Shown: positions 35,563-44,178 of the stretch, piece after piece
Layout: each line of letters starts with the position of its first letter
Numbering within the stretch: the stretch's first letter is position 1
From: Streptomyces sp. NBC_00249
Lineage (GTDB): Bacteria; Actinomycetota; Actinomycetes; Streptomycetales; Streptomycetaceae
Assembly: GCF_026342355.1 (NCBI RefSeq)
Contig: NZ_JAPEMV010000003.1
Location: forward strand, 62,001-126,000
Direction: 5' to 3'
Length of the DNA stretch: 64,000 nt
The notes under the pieces: model-generated
The model's database searches: none
Told to the model about the DNA's origin: nothing
The model's input: only the letters and a program-made list of their open reading frames with translations
Program-made: the position numbers and the translations under genes

Positions 35563-36495
35563 ATGTCCGAGAACACCATGCGGGCGATGGCGTACGAGAC
35601 GTACGGCGGGACGGAGGTGCTCGCCGAGACCCGGCTGCCGCTGCCCAAGGTCGCGCCCGGCGAAGTCCTCGTGAAGGTCCGCTGCGCCTCGGTCAACCCC
35701 GTCGACTGGAAGATCATGGCGGGGCACCTCGACGGCCTGATGGACGTCGTCCACCCCGTGGTCCCCGGCTGGGACGTCGCCGGCACGGTCGAACGCGTCG
35801 GCATCGACGTGCCCGAGTACGCGGTCGGCGACGAGGTGATGGCCTACGCCCGCAAGGACTACGTCCACGGCGGGACCTTCGCCGAGTACGTCAGCGTCCC
35901 CGTACGCGCCCTCGCGGCCAAACCGGCCTCCCTCGGCTGGGCGGAGGCGGCGGGGCTGCCGCTGGCCGGGCTCACCGCGTACCAGCTGCTCACCCGGCTC
36001 GGCACCGGCAAGGAGGACACCGTCCTCGTCCACGGCGCGGCGGGCGGCGTCGGTTCCTTCGGGGTGCAGATCGCCCGCGCGGCCGGCGCCCGCGTCATCG
36101 GCACCGCCTCTCCGCGCAACCACGACCGGCTGCGCGCACTCGGCTGCGAGCCCGTCGCTTACGGGGACGGGCTCGCCGAGCGGGTCCGCGCCCTGGCCCC
36201 CGACGGGGTCACCGTCGTCGCGGACTTCGTGGGCGGGGTCCTCGACGCCACCCTCGCGGTCCTTGCCGACGGCGGCCGGCACGCCTCCATCGCCGACCAC
36301 ACGGTGCTCGGCGCGGGCGGCCAGTGGATGTGGGTCCGGCCCGTCGGCGAGGACCTCGCGGCACTGGGCCGCCTCGCGGACGAGGGCCGGCTGGCCGTCG
36401 AGGTCGCCGCGACGTTCCCGCTGTCCGAACTGGCGGCGGCGTTCGCCCTCAGCCAGGAGGGCCACACGGCCGGCAAGATCGTCGTCGAGGTCTGA
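35563..36495 (+). CDS. NADP-dependent zinc-free alcohol dehydrogenase/quinone reductase (MDR family)
   Basis: A 310-residue medium-chain reductase. The GroES-like half includes VNPVDWKIMAGH and GWDVAGTVERVG; the Rossmann half has VHGAAGGVGSFGVQIAR. No zinc-ligand cysteines are present, as in quinone oxidoreductases and enoyl reductases. GGAGAGG precedes the ATG at 35563 (the ATG at 35578 is an alternative). It converges with the lectin array. Substrate unknown. Confidence 0.88.
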   Translation: MSENTMRAMAYETYGGTEVLAETRLPLPKVAPGEVLVKVRCASVNPVDWKIMAGHLDGLMDVVHPVVPGWDVAGTVERVGIDVPEYAVGDEVMAYARKDYVHGGTFAEYVSVPVRALAAKPASLGWAEAAGLPLAGLTAYQLLTRLGTGKEDTVLVHGAAGGVGSFGVQIARAAGARVIGTASPRNHDRLRALGCEPVAYGDGLAERVRALAPDGVTVVADFVGGVLDATLAVLADGGRHASIADHTVLGAGGQWMWVRPVGEDLAALGRLADEGRLAVEVAATFPLSELAAAFALSQEGHTAGKIVVEV

Positions 36496-36562
36496 CCCCC
36501 CTACGCCGCCGAGCCGTCCACACCCCCCGGCTCCACCGGCCCGCCGCCTCCGGCGGTACGGG

Positions 36563-37087
36563 TCAGTACCAGCGCTGGTTGTCGCCCCAGTGGCAGTCCC
36601 ACTGGGTGACCGGAGCGCCGTTGTCCTTGCTCCAGCCGCCTATCTCCAGGCACTTGCCGCTGTTCACGTTGACGAGGTAGGCGGTCTGGTCCTGGCCGCC
36701 GGCCTCGTACACCTTCCACTGCTGGTTGGCGCCGCCGTGGCAGTCCCACTGGCCGATGGCCGCGCCGTTGGCGGTGGACCAGCCCTGGACCTCCAGGCAC
36801 TTGCCGCTGTTCCCGTTGTAGATGAGCTGACCGGAGCCGGACGGCGCGCCGACCCACAACTGGTTGTTGCCGCCGTGGCAGGCCCACTGGTTGACACCGG
36901 CGCCGTTGGCGGTGGACCAGCCGCCCACTTCCAGGCACTTGCGGCTGTTGTAGTTGGCCACCAGGTTCCACCGCGACAGGTCGACGGCGGCCGCCGCGGG
37001 CGAGGCGGGCAGGGTCAGCGTGATCACCAGGGCGCCGACGGCTGCGCCCAGGGTGCGGCGGACGTTCTTGGCTGCTGTGAATCTCAT
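36563..37087 (-). CDS. Secreted ricin-type beta-trefoil lectin, array copy 4
   Basis: A 174-residue exported protein consisting of a signal peptide (ends PAAAA) and one beta-trefoil built of three subdomains, each with a KCLEV/KCLEI strand, an Asn-Gly-Ala turn, a cysteine (WACH, WDCH, WDCH) and a QxW-type end (NNQLW, NQQW, NQRW). It is the last of four tandem paralogues of 170-174 residues, separated by only 28-32 bases with near-identical ribosome sites, so one operon is likely. Ricin-B folds bind sugars, usually galactose or xylan; specificity here is unknown. No catalytic domain is attached, which is unusual for secreted CBM13 modules. Confidence 0.88.
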   Translation of the reverse strand: MRFTAAKNVRRTLGAAVGALVITLTLPASPAAAAVDLSRWNLVANYNSRKCLEVGGWSTANGAGVNQWACHGGNNQLWVGAPSGSGQLIYNGNSGKCLEVQGWSTANGAAIGQWDCHGGANQQWKVYEAGGQDQTAYLVNVNSGKCLEIGGWSKDNGAPVTQWDCHWGDNQRWY

Positions 37088-37115
37088 GGGTTCTCCTCAG
37101 AGCTAGCGGTGTGGG

Positions 37116-37631
37116 CTAGTACCAGGCCTGGTTGTCGCCCCCGTGGCAGTCCCACTGGGTGGCCGGGGCGCCGTTGTCCGTGCGCCAGCCGCCGATCTCC
37201 AGGCACTTGCCGCTGTTCACGTTGACCAGGGTCAGCACGAATTCGCCCGGGTTGGGCACGCGCCACTGCTGGTTGGCGCCGCCGTGGCAGTCCCACTGGC
37301 CGATGGTGGCGCCGTTGGCCTTGGACCAGCCCTGGACCTCCAGACACTTGCCGCTGTGCCGGTTGTAGATGAGGTACCCGCCCCCGTAGGGGGCCCCGAA
37401 CCATTCCTGGTTGGCACCCGGGTGGCAGTCCCACTGGTTGACTCCGGCGCCGTTGGCGGTCGACCAGCCGCCCACTTCCAGGCACTTGCTGCTGTTGAGG
37501 TTGAGCAGCAGGTCCCACCGGGACAGGTTGGCGGCGGCTGCGGGGGAGGCGGGCAGGACGAGGGAGATGAGCAGGGCGCCGATGGCCGCGCCCAGGGTGC
37601 GGCGGACGTTCTTGGCTGCTGTGAATCGCAT
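37116..37631 (-). CDS. Secreted ricin-type beta-trefoil lectin, array copy 3
   Basis: A 171-residue protein, third in transcription order. The signal peptide (MRFTAAKNVRRTLGAAIGAL) is almost the same as in copies 2 and 4, showing recent duplication. The mature part keeps all three trefoil subdomains, but the middle loop differs (RVPNPGEF), and the first QxW is NQEW. Differences cluster in loops that would form the sugar pockets, which may mean distinct ligands. The ATG at 37631 has AGGAGAACCCC upstream. Confidence 0.88.
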   Translation of the reverse strand: MRFTAAKNVRRTLGAAIGALLISLVLPASPAAAANLSRWDLLLNLNSSKCLEVGGWSTANGAGVNQWDCHPGANQEWFGAPYGGGYLIYNRHSGKCLEVQGWSKANGATIGQWDCHGGANQQWRVPNPGEFVLTLVNVNSGKCLEIGGWRTDNGAPATQWDCHGGDNQAWY

Positions 37632-37663
37632 GGGGTTCTCCTGGAGGGGGCCGGCGGTGTGGA

Positions 37664-38176
37664 CTAGAGCCACGACTGGTTCTCGCCCCAGTGGCAGTCC
37701 CACTGGGTGGCCGGGGCGCCGTTGTCGTAGCTCCAGCCGCCGATCTCCAGGCACTTGCCGCTGTTCACGTTGACCAGGGAGAAGGGGTAACCGCCCGAAC
37801 GTATCTGCCACTGCTGGTTGGCGCCGCCGTGGCAGTCCCACTGGCCGATCTGGGCGCCGTTGGCCTTGGACCAGCCCTTGACCTCGAGGCACTTGCGGCT
37901 GTGAGCGTTGTAGATGAGGGCCCCCGAGCCGTAGGGGACCGCGAGCCACTTCTGGTTGTTGCCGTCGTGGCAGTCCCACTGGTTGACGCCGGCGCCGTCG
38001 GCGGTGGACCAGCCGCCCACTTCCAGGCACTTGTTGCTGTTGAGGTTGACCACCGTGACCCACCCGTTCATGTCGAGGGCGGCTGCGGGGGAGGCGGGCA
38101 GGACGAGGGAGATGAGCAGGGCGCCGATGGCCGCGCCCAGGGTGCGGCGGAGGTTCTTGGCTGCTGTGAATCGCAT
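37664..38176 (-). CDS. Secreted ricin-type beta-trefoil lectin, array copy 2
   Basis: A 170-residue protein, second in the array. Signal peptide as in copies 3 and 4. The trefoil has KWLAVPYGSG, QIRSGGYPF and a C terminus ENQSWL in place of the NQxWY ending of the others. The same AGGAGAACCCC ribosome site precedes the ATG at 38176. Three subdomain repeats within one domain and four genes within the array make twelve copies of the same ancient unit. Confidence 0.88.
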   Translation of the reverse strand: MRFTAAKNLRRTLGAAIGALLISLVLPASPAAALDMNGWVTVVNLNSNKCLEVGGWSTADGAGVNQWDCHDGNNQKWLAVPYGSGALIYNAHSRKCLEVKGWSKANGAQIGQWDCHGGANQQWQIRSGGYPFSLVNVNSGKCLEIGGWSYDNGAPATQWDCHWGENQSWL

Positions 38177-38205
38177 GGGGTTCTCCTGGAGGTTGGTGGT
38201 GAGGA

Positions 38206-38724
38206 CTAGTACCAGACCTGGTTGTCGCCCCCGTGGCAGTCCCACTGGGTGGCCGGGGCGCCGTTGTCGGTGCGCCAGCCGCCGATCTCCAGGCACTTGC
38301 CGCTGTTCACGTTGACCAGCTGCAGGACGCCTTCGCCCAGGTAGATGGGCTTCCACTGCTGGTTGGCGCCGCCGTGGCAGTCCCACTGGTCGATGGTGGC
38401 GCCGTTGGCCTTGGACCAGCCGGCCACCTCGAGGCACTTGCCGCTGTGGGCGTTGTAGATGAGGGCCGCCCCGTCGCCGTAGGGGACCCCGCGCCACTTC
38501 TGGTTGTTGCCGTCGTGGCAGGCCCACTGGTTGACTCCGGCGCCGTTGGCGGTGGACCAGCCGCCCACCTCAAGGCACTTGACGCTGTTGTAGTTGGCCA
38601 GCCAGTACCACTCGGACAGGTCGGCGGCGGAGGCGGGCGCGGCCGGCAGGGCCAGCGAGATGAGCACAGCGCCGCCGGCGGCACTCAGGACGCGGCGGAC
38701 GGACTTGGTGATGTTCAGGCGCAC
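38206..38724 (-). CDS. Secreted ricin-type beta-trefoil lectin, array copy 1 (first gene)
   Basis: A 172-residue protein and the promoter-proximal member. Its signal peptide (VRLNITKSVRRVLSAAGGAV) differs from the other three, so it is the oldest or most diverged copy. The start is GTG at 38724, with GAGGGGGA seven bases upstream; the longer reading upstream is promoter DNA. The mature lectin keeps three KCLEV/QxW subdomains. The unusually AT-rich 150-base region upstream is a likely promoter for the whole array. Confidence 0.86.
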   Translation of the reverse strand: MRLNITKSVRRVLSAAGGAVLISLALPAAPASAADLSEWYWLANYNSVKCLEVGGWSTANGAGVNQWACHDGNNQKWRGVPYGDGAALIYNAHSGKCLEVAGWSKANGATIDQWDCHGGANQQWKPIYLGEGVLQLVNVNSGKCLEIGGWRTDNGAPATQWDCHGGDNQVWY

Positions 38725-39236
38725 GAAAAAATCCCCCTCATGCAGCCGATCGAGGTCGGCTTTCGGTGAAATCGAAGCTGACCATAAGTGATCTTGACCC
38801 CTGTAGGCGAGCCGTCTCATCTTTCGGTCTCGCCCATGAGCATGTGTCAGGCAAGGTTGCGGCTTTTGTGGTGTCGGTCCGTCAAATACCTTGCTAATGC
38901 GGGGGGTTAGCCGGGTGATCGGCCGCCGACCATGGCGGGCGTGAGCGACGCTGCGTCTCCGGGCGGGTGCGGAACCGCGACTGCGCGGGCAGCATCTGCG
39001 GCGAGTTCCGGACGCGGCCGACACCGTGCTTCGCGCCCGTAACGGCCGTTATCCGGCTGTAACTCGGCTCCAGAGCCAGCGGGTTGGCTGCTTGGGCACT
39101 CCGCCGTCGGCGGAGTGCCCAAGGCGACAGGGGGCGGACCTCGTCTGAGGGACGATCAAAAGCCTGCGTGCAACGTCGAGTTCGCTCCCACCCCGCCCGC
39201 ACACGCCCGTTCGCGACGCCGTACCTGCAAACGCCG
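38725..39236. other. 512-bp non-coding region upstream of lectin array
   Basis: No convincing gene is seen on either strand. The part nearest the lectin genes (38725-38910) is clearly less GC-rich than its surroundings and probably holds their promoter and leader. The rest is of coding-like GC content but its short open frames lack ribosome sites and family similarity. A strong hairpin lies at 39091-39123. Confidence 0.5.
39091..39123. terminator. 16-bp perfect hairpin
   Basis: CTTGGGCACTCCGCCG (39091-39106) and its exact complement (39108-39123) form a hairpin 114 bases beyond the stop of the RNA-repair operon, on whose transcript it would serve as a terminator. Confidence 0.55.
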
Positions 39237-42200
39237 TCAGCGCCCCGAACGTGCGCGAGGACCGGCGCCGCGGCCGTCGCCGGACGCGGCCCGCTCACTC
39301 GTCCAGACGAGGTCGGGGACCTCGCCGCAGGCCGCCCAGGCGACCTCGACACCCGGCAGGCCGGCCGACCACGGGGCGGTGAGGGCGGCCAGCCGCGCGG
39401 CCGGGGGCGGGGTGGCGCCCAGGCCGACGGCGTAACGGGCCCCGGTGTCCGTCCGCTCGAACGGGCGGGGCCAGGCGTGCGCGTCCTCGACCCCCGCCTC
39501 CGCGAGCGCCCCCAGCAGCGCGCGCAGCCGGCCCCGCGCCCGGCCCAGGTTCTCCTCGAACTCCCGCGGCACGTCGCCCCGTACGGTCACCACCGCCCAC
39601 GCCGCGTGCCGACGGTGCAGCGGCGGCCCGAGCAGGACCCGGCCGAGGTCGTCGGGATCGTCCTCCAGCAACTCCCAGGCCCGGTACAGCTCCCGCACCA
39701 GCAGGTCCCGCATCCCGCCGCCCACCTGCGCCGTGCAGCTGCGCACGGGCTCCGCCGGAGTCAGCACCGTGACCGCACCGGCCGCGTCCGCAGGGTCCGC
39801 CGGGTCCGTCAGAGCCACCGGCTCCGCCCAGTCCCAGGCGGCCCAGGTGGCGAAGAATGCGCGTCGCAGCGGACCGGGGGAGAGGTCCGCGGCCTCCCGG
39901 ACGGTGCGGGCCGCCAGGACCGCCCAGGCCAGCCCCGGCAGGCCACCGAAAGGCGCCGAGTCCAGCCCCCGGGCCCGCGCCCAGGCCTTCACCTCCCGGG
40001 CCAGCCGGGCGAAGGCGGCATGCGCGGCCCCGCCCACGGAGTCCCGTACGGCATCCGCGTCGGCGAGCGCGCTCAACGCCACCGCTGCGGCCTCGCCCAG
40101 CTCCGCCCGGCGTGCCGGGGCATGCGCCGGATCCAGCACACCGGCCGCGACCACCACGAGGTCCACGTCCAGCCCCGCCACGCTCATCCGCAGGCCCGGG
40201 ACCCGGGCCCCCGTCACCTCCCGCAGCCGCTCGGCCGCCGGCAGCGCGGCCGCGACCCGCTGCCGGACCCCCGCGAGGTCCGCCGTACCGGGCAGCACCG
40301 CGACCAGGTCCAGATCCGCCCCGGGCAGCGCACAGCCCATCCGCCGGGACCCGACGGGCAGCACCACCCCCTCGCCGAGCGCCCCCGCGATCTGCCCCAC
40401 CACCCACTGCGCCACCGCGCCGGGCTCCGGACCGGCCACGGGGTCGGGCTCCTGCCGGGGGAACGGGACGGCCCCGGGACCGGCCTCCGGGTCGGTCAGA
40501 GTGCCGATAGCCGGGCCGGCCCCCGGGCCGGCTGCCGGGGCAGGGTCCGGGGCGGGAGTCCAGTGGGGCCGGGGTGCCGGTTCCGGGGCCCAGTGGGACT
40601 CGCCCGTGCCCAGGTGCACCACCGCGCGGATCCGCATCGGGCCGTCGCCGCGCCGGGACAGTACGGCCAGGGAGCCCACCCGTGCGGAGCGGCCGCCGCC
40701 GAGCCGGGCCGTGAACTCCCGTTCCGCGCGCAGCGGATCCGGGCTGCGGCCCAGGGTCAGGTGCGGGGTCCAGCCGCCGGCGCGGCCCCCGCAGCCCGGG
40801 AAGCGGTCGGCGAGGGCCTGCCGCAGCCGCTGCCACCGCGCGTCGCCGTCCTCGCCCGCGGCCGGGTCCAGCCACAGGGTGGCGTCCTCGCGGTGCCCGA
40901 AGGTGTGCACCCCTTCCAGGCGGGCGGTGAACGGTTCGGTCTCCGCCGCGGTCTGCGCCAGCAGCGGCAGTGCCTGCGGGAAGGAGGACTCGGGCACGAA
41001 GCCGAACAGTAGGTTGACGTGCGCCGGCCAGCGCCGCACCTGAGGGTCGTGCGCGCGGCGCAGTGCGTCGACGGCCGGGTCGTCGGGGGGCAGCCAGGCC
41101 ACCGCCGTCCGCGCCGTCGCCGCCACGTCCAGCAGGGCGGGGGCCGCGCCCGGCGCCCCGTACTCCACGGTCGCCTCCACCCCGAAGTGGTCGGAGGGGA
41201 ACAGCCCGTCGGGCCCCGGGGCGTCGCCCCGCAGCGCGGCTTCCCGGACCCGTGCGGCCCCGCCGGGGCCGAGGAGGATCCGGTCCAGCCGGGCGGCCCG
41301 GCCCGTCAGGGAGCCCACCGCCGCGAGGGGGTTGGCCCCCGGGTCGAAGGTCGGCGTGTCGTCGCCGTCCCCGTGGGCCTCGTTCCAGGCGTCCCGCAGC
41401 CCCAGCGCGGCTGCCGGTCCGGCGGCGCCCGAGCGGCCGTCGTTGAAGTCGCCGAGCAGCGCCACGGCGGCGTCCACGCCGCTCAGCCCCTCGGCGATCC
41501 GGGCCAGTTGGGTTTCGCGGACCGCGGCCCCGTTCTCGGTGTGGTCGCTGCTCAGGTGCGTGCCGGCGACGACCAGCGGCCCGGCCGCCGTGTCGACGGT
41601 GACCGCCACGACCGCCTTGTGCCGGCCCAGCATGTGCAGCCCCGACTCCCGCACCGGCAGCCGGCTGAGGATCACCAGCCCGCAGTCGGACACGTCCGGG
41701 GCGGCCGGGTCGGTGTACAGGGTGTACCCGTCGCGGACCCACGGCGCGGCCAGCAGCAGGGAGAGCAGCGGCCGTTCGACCTCCTGGAGCGCGATCACGT
41801 CGGCGTCGGCCGTCGCCAGTTCCGCCACCAGCATCGGCCGCCGCAGGGCGGTGGAGATGAGCGGGGCGTCGTAGCGGTCCCACAGGGTGTTCCAGGTCAG
41901 CAGCCGCACCCGCTCCGGCGGCGCGGCGGGGGATCCGGCCCGGACGGGCCGCCAGGCGCCGCCGTCCGCCGGGTCCCAGGCGTGCGGGGTGCGGGCGGTG
42001 AAGAAGGGGGTGCGCAGCAGGCGTTCCTCCCGGACCCGCCCGGCCGGTGAGGTGTCGATCAGGTCCACGCCGGTGGCCCGGTCCCACACCAGCTCCCCGT
42101 CGGCCTCGACGAACAGCACCCGGTGCCAGGGGATGTCGCCCCCGGGCACGAAGGAGGGCAGCGGGACCCGCTTGGGCGCGGCCCCGCGCTGGAGCAGCCC

Positions 42201-42272
42201 GAGGGTGAACCGCGCGGGGTCGAAGCGGGGGTCCCAGCGGACCTGGTGGTAGAGCTGCTCACTGGTACGCAT
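39237..42272 (-). CDS. Four-domain RNA-repair protein: MJ1316-type RBD, EEP nuclease, 2H phosphoesterase, poly(A)-polymerase-like NTase
   Basis: A 1011-residue fusion. Residues 1-75 form an MJ1316/DUF504 RNA-binding domain (LYHQVRWDPRFD, IPWHRVLFVEADGELVWDR). Residues about 120-365 are an endonuclease/exonuclease/phosphatase with LTWNTLWD, VIALQEVE, AGTHLSSDH, LLGDFNDG and PSDHFGVEA all intact. Residues about 395-560 are a 2H (LigT-like) phosphoesterase with HVNLLFG and HLTLGRS. After a Pro-rich linker, residues about 650-1000 are a nucleotidyltransferase of the poly(A)-polymerase/CCA class (LPVGSRRMG, ADLDLVAVL, LDVDLVVV). Together these could remove or heal 2',3'-cyclic or damaged RNA ends and retail them. 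The start overlaps the stop of the ligase-kinase gene by one base (TGATG), indicating coupling. Confidence 0.85.
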   Translation of the reverse strand: MRTSEQLYHQVRWDPRFDPARFTLGLLQRGAAPKRVPLPSFVPGGDIPWHRVLFVEADGELVWDRATGVDLIDTSPAGRVREERLLRTPFFTARTPHAWDPADGGAWRPVRAGSPAAPPERVRLLTWNTLWDRYDAPLISTALRRPMLVAELATADADVIALQEVERPLLSLLLAAPWVRDGYTLYTDPAAPDVSDCGLVILSRLPVRESGLHMLGRHKAVVAVTVDTAAGPLVVAGTHLSSDHTENGAAVRETQLARIAEGLSGVDAAVALLGDFNDGRSGAAGPAAALGLRDAWNEAHGDGDDTPTFDPGANPLAAVGSLTGRAARLDRILLGPGGAARVREAALRGDAPGPDGLFPSDHFGVEATVEYGAPGAAPALLDVAATARTAVAWLPPDDPAVDALRRAHDPQVRRWPAHVNLLFGFVPESSFPQALPLLAQTAAETEPFTARLEGVHTFGHREDATLWLDPAAGEDGDARWQRLRQALADRFPGCGGRAGGWTPHLTLGRSPDPLRAEREFTARLGGGRSARVGSLAVLSRRGDGPMRIRAVVHLGTGESHWAPEPAPRPHWTPAPDPAPAAGPGAGPAIGTLTDPEAGPGAVPFPRQEPDPVAGPEPGAVAQWVVGQIAGALGEGVVLPVGSRRMGCALPGADLDLVAVLPGTADLAGVRQRVAAALPAAERLREVTGARVPGLRMSVAGLDVDLVVVAAGVLDPAHAPARRAELGEAAAVALSALADADAVRDSVGGAAHAAFARLAREVKAWARARGLDSAPFGGLPGLAWAVLAARTVREAADLSPGPLRRAFFATWAAWDWAEPVALTDPADPADAAGAVTVLTPAEPVRSCTAQVGGGMRDLLVRELYRAWELLEDDPDDLGRVLLGPPLHRRHAAWAVVTVRGDVPREFEENLGRARGRLRALLGALAEAGVEDAHAWPRPFERTDTGARYAVGLGATPPPAARLAALTAPWSAGLPGVEVAWAACGEVPDLVWTSERAASGDGRGAGPRARSGR

Positions 42273-44056
42273 CAGACGTGCTCCCCCTCGCCGCGCGGCC
42301 CGAGGCCGCCGGCCGTGTCCTCGATCGTGCCGCCCGCGCCGATGTACCAGGTCCGGTGGGCCTGGCCCGGGTAGGGCGGGGTGAAACGGCGCAGCTGCGC
42401 GGTCAGTACGGGCGCCGGTACGGGGTGCGGCCGTACGGCGTTGCGCCGCACCAGCTCCGCCTCCTCGACGAGCACCACCGCCCGGGTGACCAGCGCGTCA
42501 CGGCGGCGTGCGACCGCCCCGGCCAGGCCGCGCTGCTGCTCGGTCAGGGAGGTGGCGTCCCACACCACCGTACCGCCGGCGGCCAGCGCCCGGTCCAGCC
42601 GGTCCAGGCCCTCGCGCAGCACTTCCGCGTTGGCCCGCTGGTCGGCGCGCGCACCCCGCGCGGCACGCAGGTCGTCCAGCGCCACGTACGCGTCCACGCC
42701 CGCCAGCCCCCGCGCGAAGGTGCTCTTCCCGCTGCCCGAAGGCCCGCACAGCTGCACCAGCCGGGGGAAGGCCCCCGGATCGCGCCACCGCCAGGTCGCC
42801 GCCACGGCCTCCTCGGCGGTGGAGATCCCGCCCCGGCCGAAGGCCTCGCGGGCCTTGGCCCAGCAGCGGTCGGCCGCCTCGGGGTCCAGCGGGGCGAGGG
42901 CCTCGCGGAGCCCGTCGCGCAGGGCGCCGAGCGGGTCCGGGCCGAGCAGCCCCGCCTCCTCGGCGTGCAGCGCGGACCACTCCACCCGTTCCCGGCCCGC
43001 GGCCCCGCCCGGCAGCGCCGCCGCCAGTGCGTGCAGCACCCCGAGGTCGGCGGCCGCGGCCATCCGTACGAGCCCCGCACGCCGTTCGGCGTCGGGGAAG
43101 GGCTCGCGCAGCGCCGGGTACAGCCCCACCAGGTCGGCGACCCGCCGCGCGGTCGGCATCCCGAGCGGCCCCGCGGCGAGCCGCGCCGCGAGGGCGGCCC
43201 GGGGTTCACGGTGCAGGGCTGCGGCGAGGATCCCGGCCAGCCGGGCCTCCCCGGTGCGGCCCGCCCCGTCGAGCCGGGCGGTGACCTCCGCGACGGCCTC
43301 CGCGTCGGCTTCCTCCGCCCCGGGTACGGCTTCCGCCCCGGGTACGGCTTCCGCCCCGGGCGCGGCATCCCACCCGAGCGCGCCGAGCAGCCCCGGCACG
43401 TCCGGTCCGGCGCCCGAACGGGCCGCCCACAAGGGGGCGGCGGGCCCGAGGCCGTTGGGCACCACGGGCGCGTACATCCAGTGCGTGTCGGTCTGCACGT
43501 GGCTGCCCCGGACCCACTTGGCCACGTACCGGCCGAAGTCCGCGCGCGTGAAGCCCGCCGTCGTCCGGACGACGTAGCCCTCCTGGCGGGTCGTGTCGAC
43601 GCGCAGCCGTCGCAGCGAGCGCTCGTCGTAGGTGCCCCGCCAGAGCACGCGGGGGGTGGGGACGCCGAGCCGCCGCAGGAAGTCCACGGTGCGGTCCCAG
43701 TCGAGGCAGTGGTCGCCGTCCCACACGGAGAACCCGTAGAACCAGCTGTCGAGTTCCTCGTAGGCGAGCGAGTGGCGGGCGTAGAGGTTCTCCCCGCACA
43801 CCCGCCGGCCGGGCGGTATCCCGGCGCCGATGCGGCCCTGGAGCCCCTTGACCCAGGCACGGGAGGGATGGTGCGCGGAGTCGAGGGAGCGGGCGTGGAG
43901 CCCGTCCGCGTAGAGGGTGGTGTTCTCCCCGTCGAGCTTCTCGGTGACGACCACCTCGCGCCCGGCCAGGTCCGAGGTGCCGCGGGCCCGTACGTCGTCG
44001 GCCGTGGCCCCGGGGGACCACGGCAGGTGGACCGTACGGGGGTAGTGGGTACGCAT
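42272..44056 (-). CDS. RNA ligase-polynucleotide kinase fusion
   Basis: A 594-residue RNA end-healing and sealing enzyme. The N-terminal ligase has motif I TEKLDG (Lys40), motif III CGENLYARHSLAY, motif IV EGYVVRT (Glu159) and motif V AKWVRGS (Lys180). The C-terminal part (about 430-594) is a P-loop kinase with GPSGSGKST (438-446), an acidic LDDLRAARG and WDATSLTEQQR, as in T4-type polynucleotide kinases, which phosphorylate 5'-OH ends. The middle helical region includes an 18-base repeat encoding PGAEAV. ATG at 44056 has GGAG seven bases upstream; a TTG 12 bases earlier is less likely. First gene of a two-gene operon with the four-domain protein. Confidence 0.86.
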   Translation of the reverse strand: MRTHYPRTVHLPWSPGATADDVRARGTSDLAGREVVVTEKLDGENTTLYADGLHARSLDSAHHPSRAWVKGLQGRIGAGIPPGRRVCGENLYARHSLAYEELDSWFYGFSVWDGDHCLDWDRTVDFLRRLGVPTPRVLWRGTYDERSLRRLRVDTTRQEGYVVRTTAGFTRADFGRYVAKWVRGSHVQTDTHWMYAPVVPNGLGPAAPLWAARSGAGPDVPGLLGALGWDAAPGAEAVPGAEAVPGAEEADAEAVAEVTARLDGAGRTGEARLAGILAAALHREPRAALAARLAAGPLGMPTARRVADLVGLYPALREPFPDAERRAGLVRMAAAADLGVLHALAAALPGGAAGRERVEWSALHAEEAGLLGPDPLGALRDGLREALAPLDPEAADRCWAKAREAFGRGGISTAEEAVAATWRWRDPGAFPRLVQLCGPSGSGKSTFARGLAGVDAYVALDDLRAARGARADQRANAEVLREGLDRLDRALAAGGTVVWDATSLTEQQRGLAGAVARRRDALVTRAVVLVEEAELVRRNAVRPHPVPAPVLTAQLRRFTPPYPGQAHRTWYIGAGGTIEDTAGGLGPRGEGEHV

Positions 44057-44178
44057 GATCGGCTCCAACGGGCGGGACGGGGTGCCTGGTCACTGTAGGT
44101 AAGGGGACCGGGCACATCCACCCGATTACGGCCCACCGCGCTCCAGGGGGCGGCCGGCCGTGGTCCAGGATGGTCCGC

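Noticed and set aside
38894..39352. Possible gene in the 512-bp gap upstream of the lectin array
   Set aside because: Short Arg/Pro-rich frame without ribosome site or similarity; it also crosses the strong hairpin and the end of the repair gene.
39295..42087. Long alternative frames on both strands over the RNA-repair protein gene
   Set aside because: Arg/Gly/Pro-rich shadow translations without any recognisable fold; the 1011-residue frame has four sets of intact motifs.
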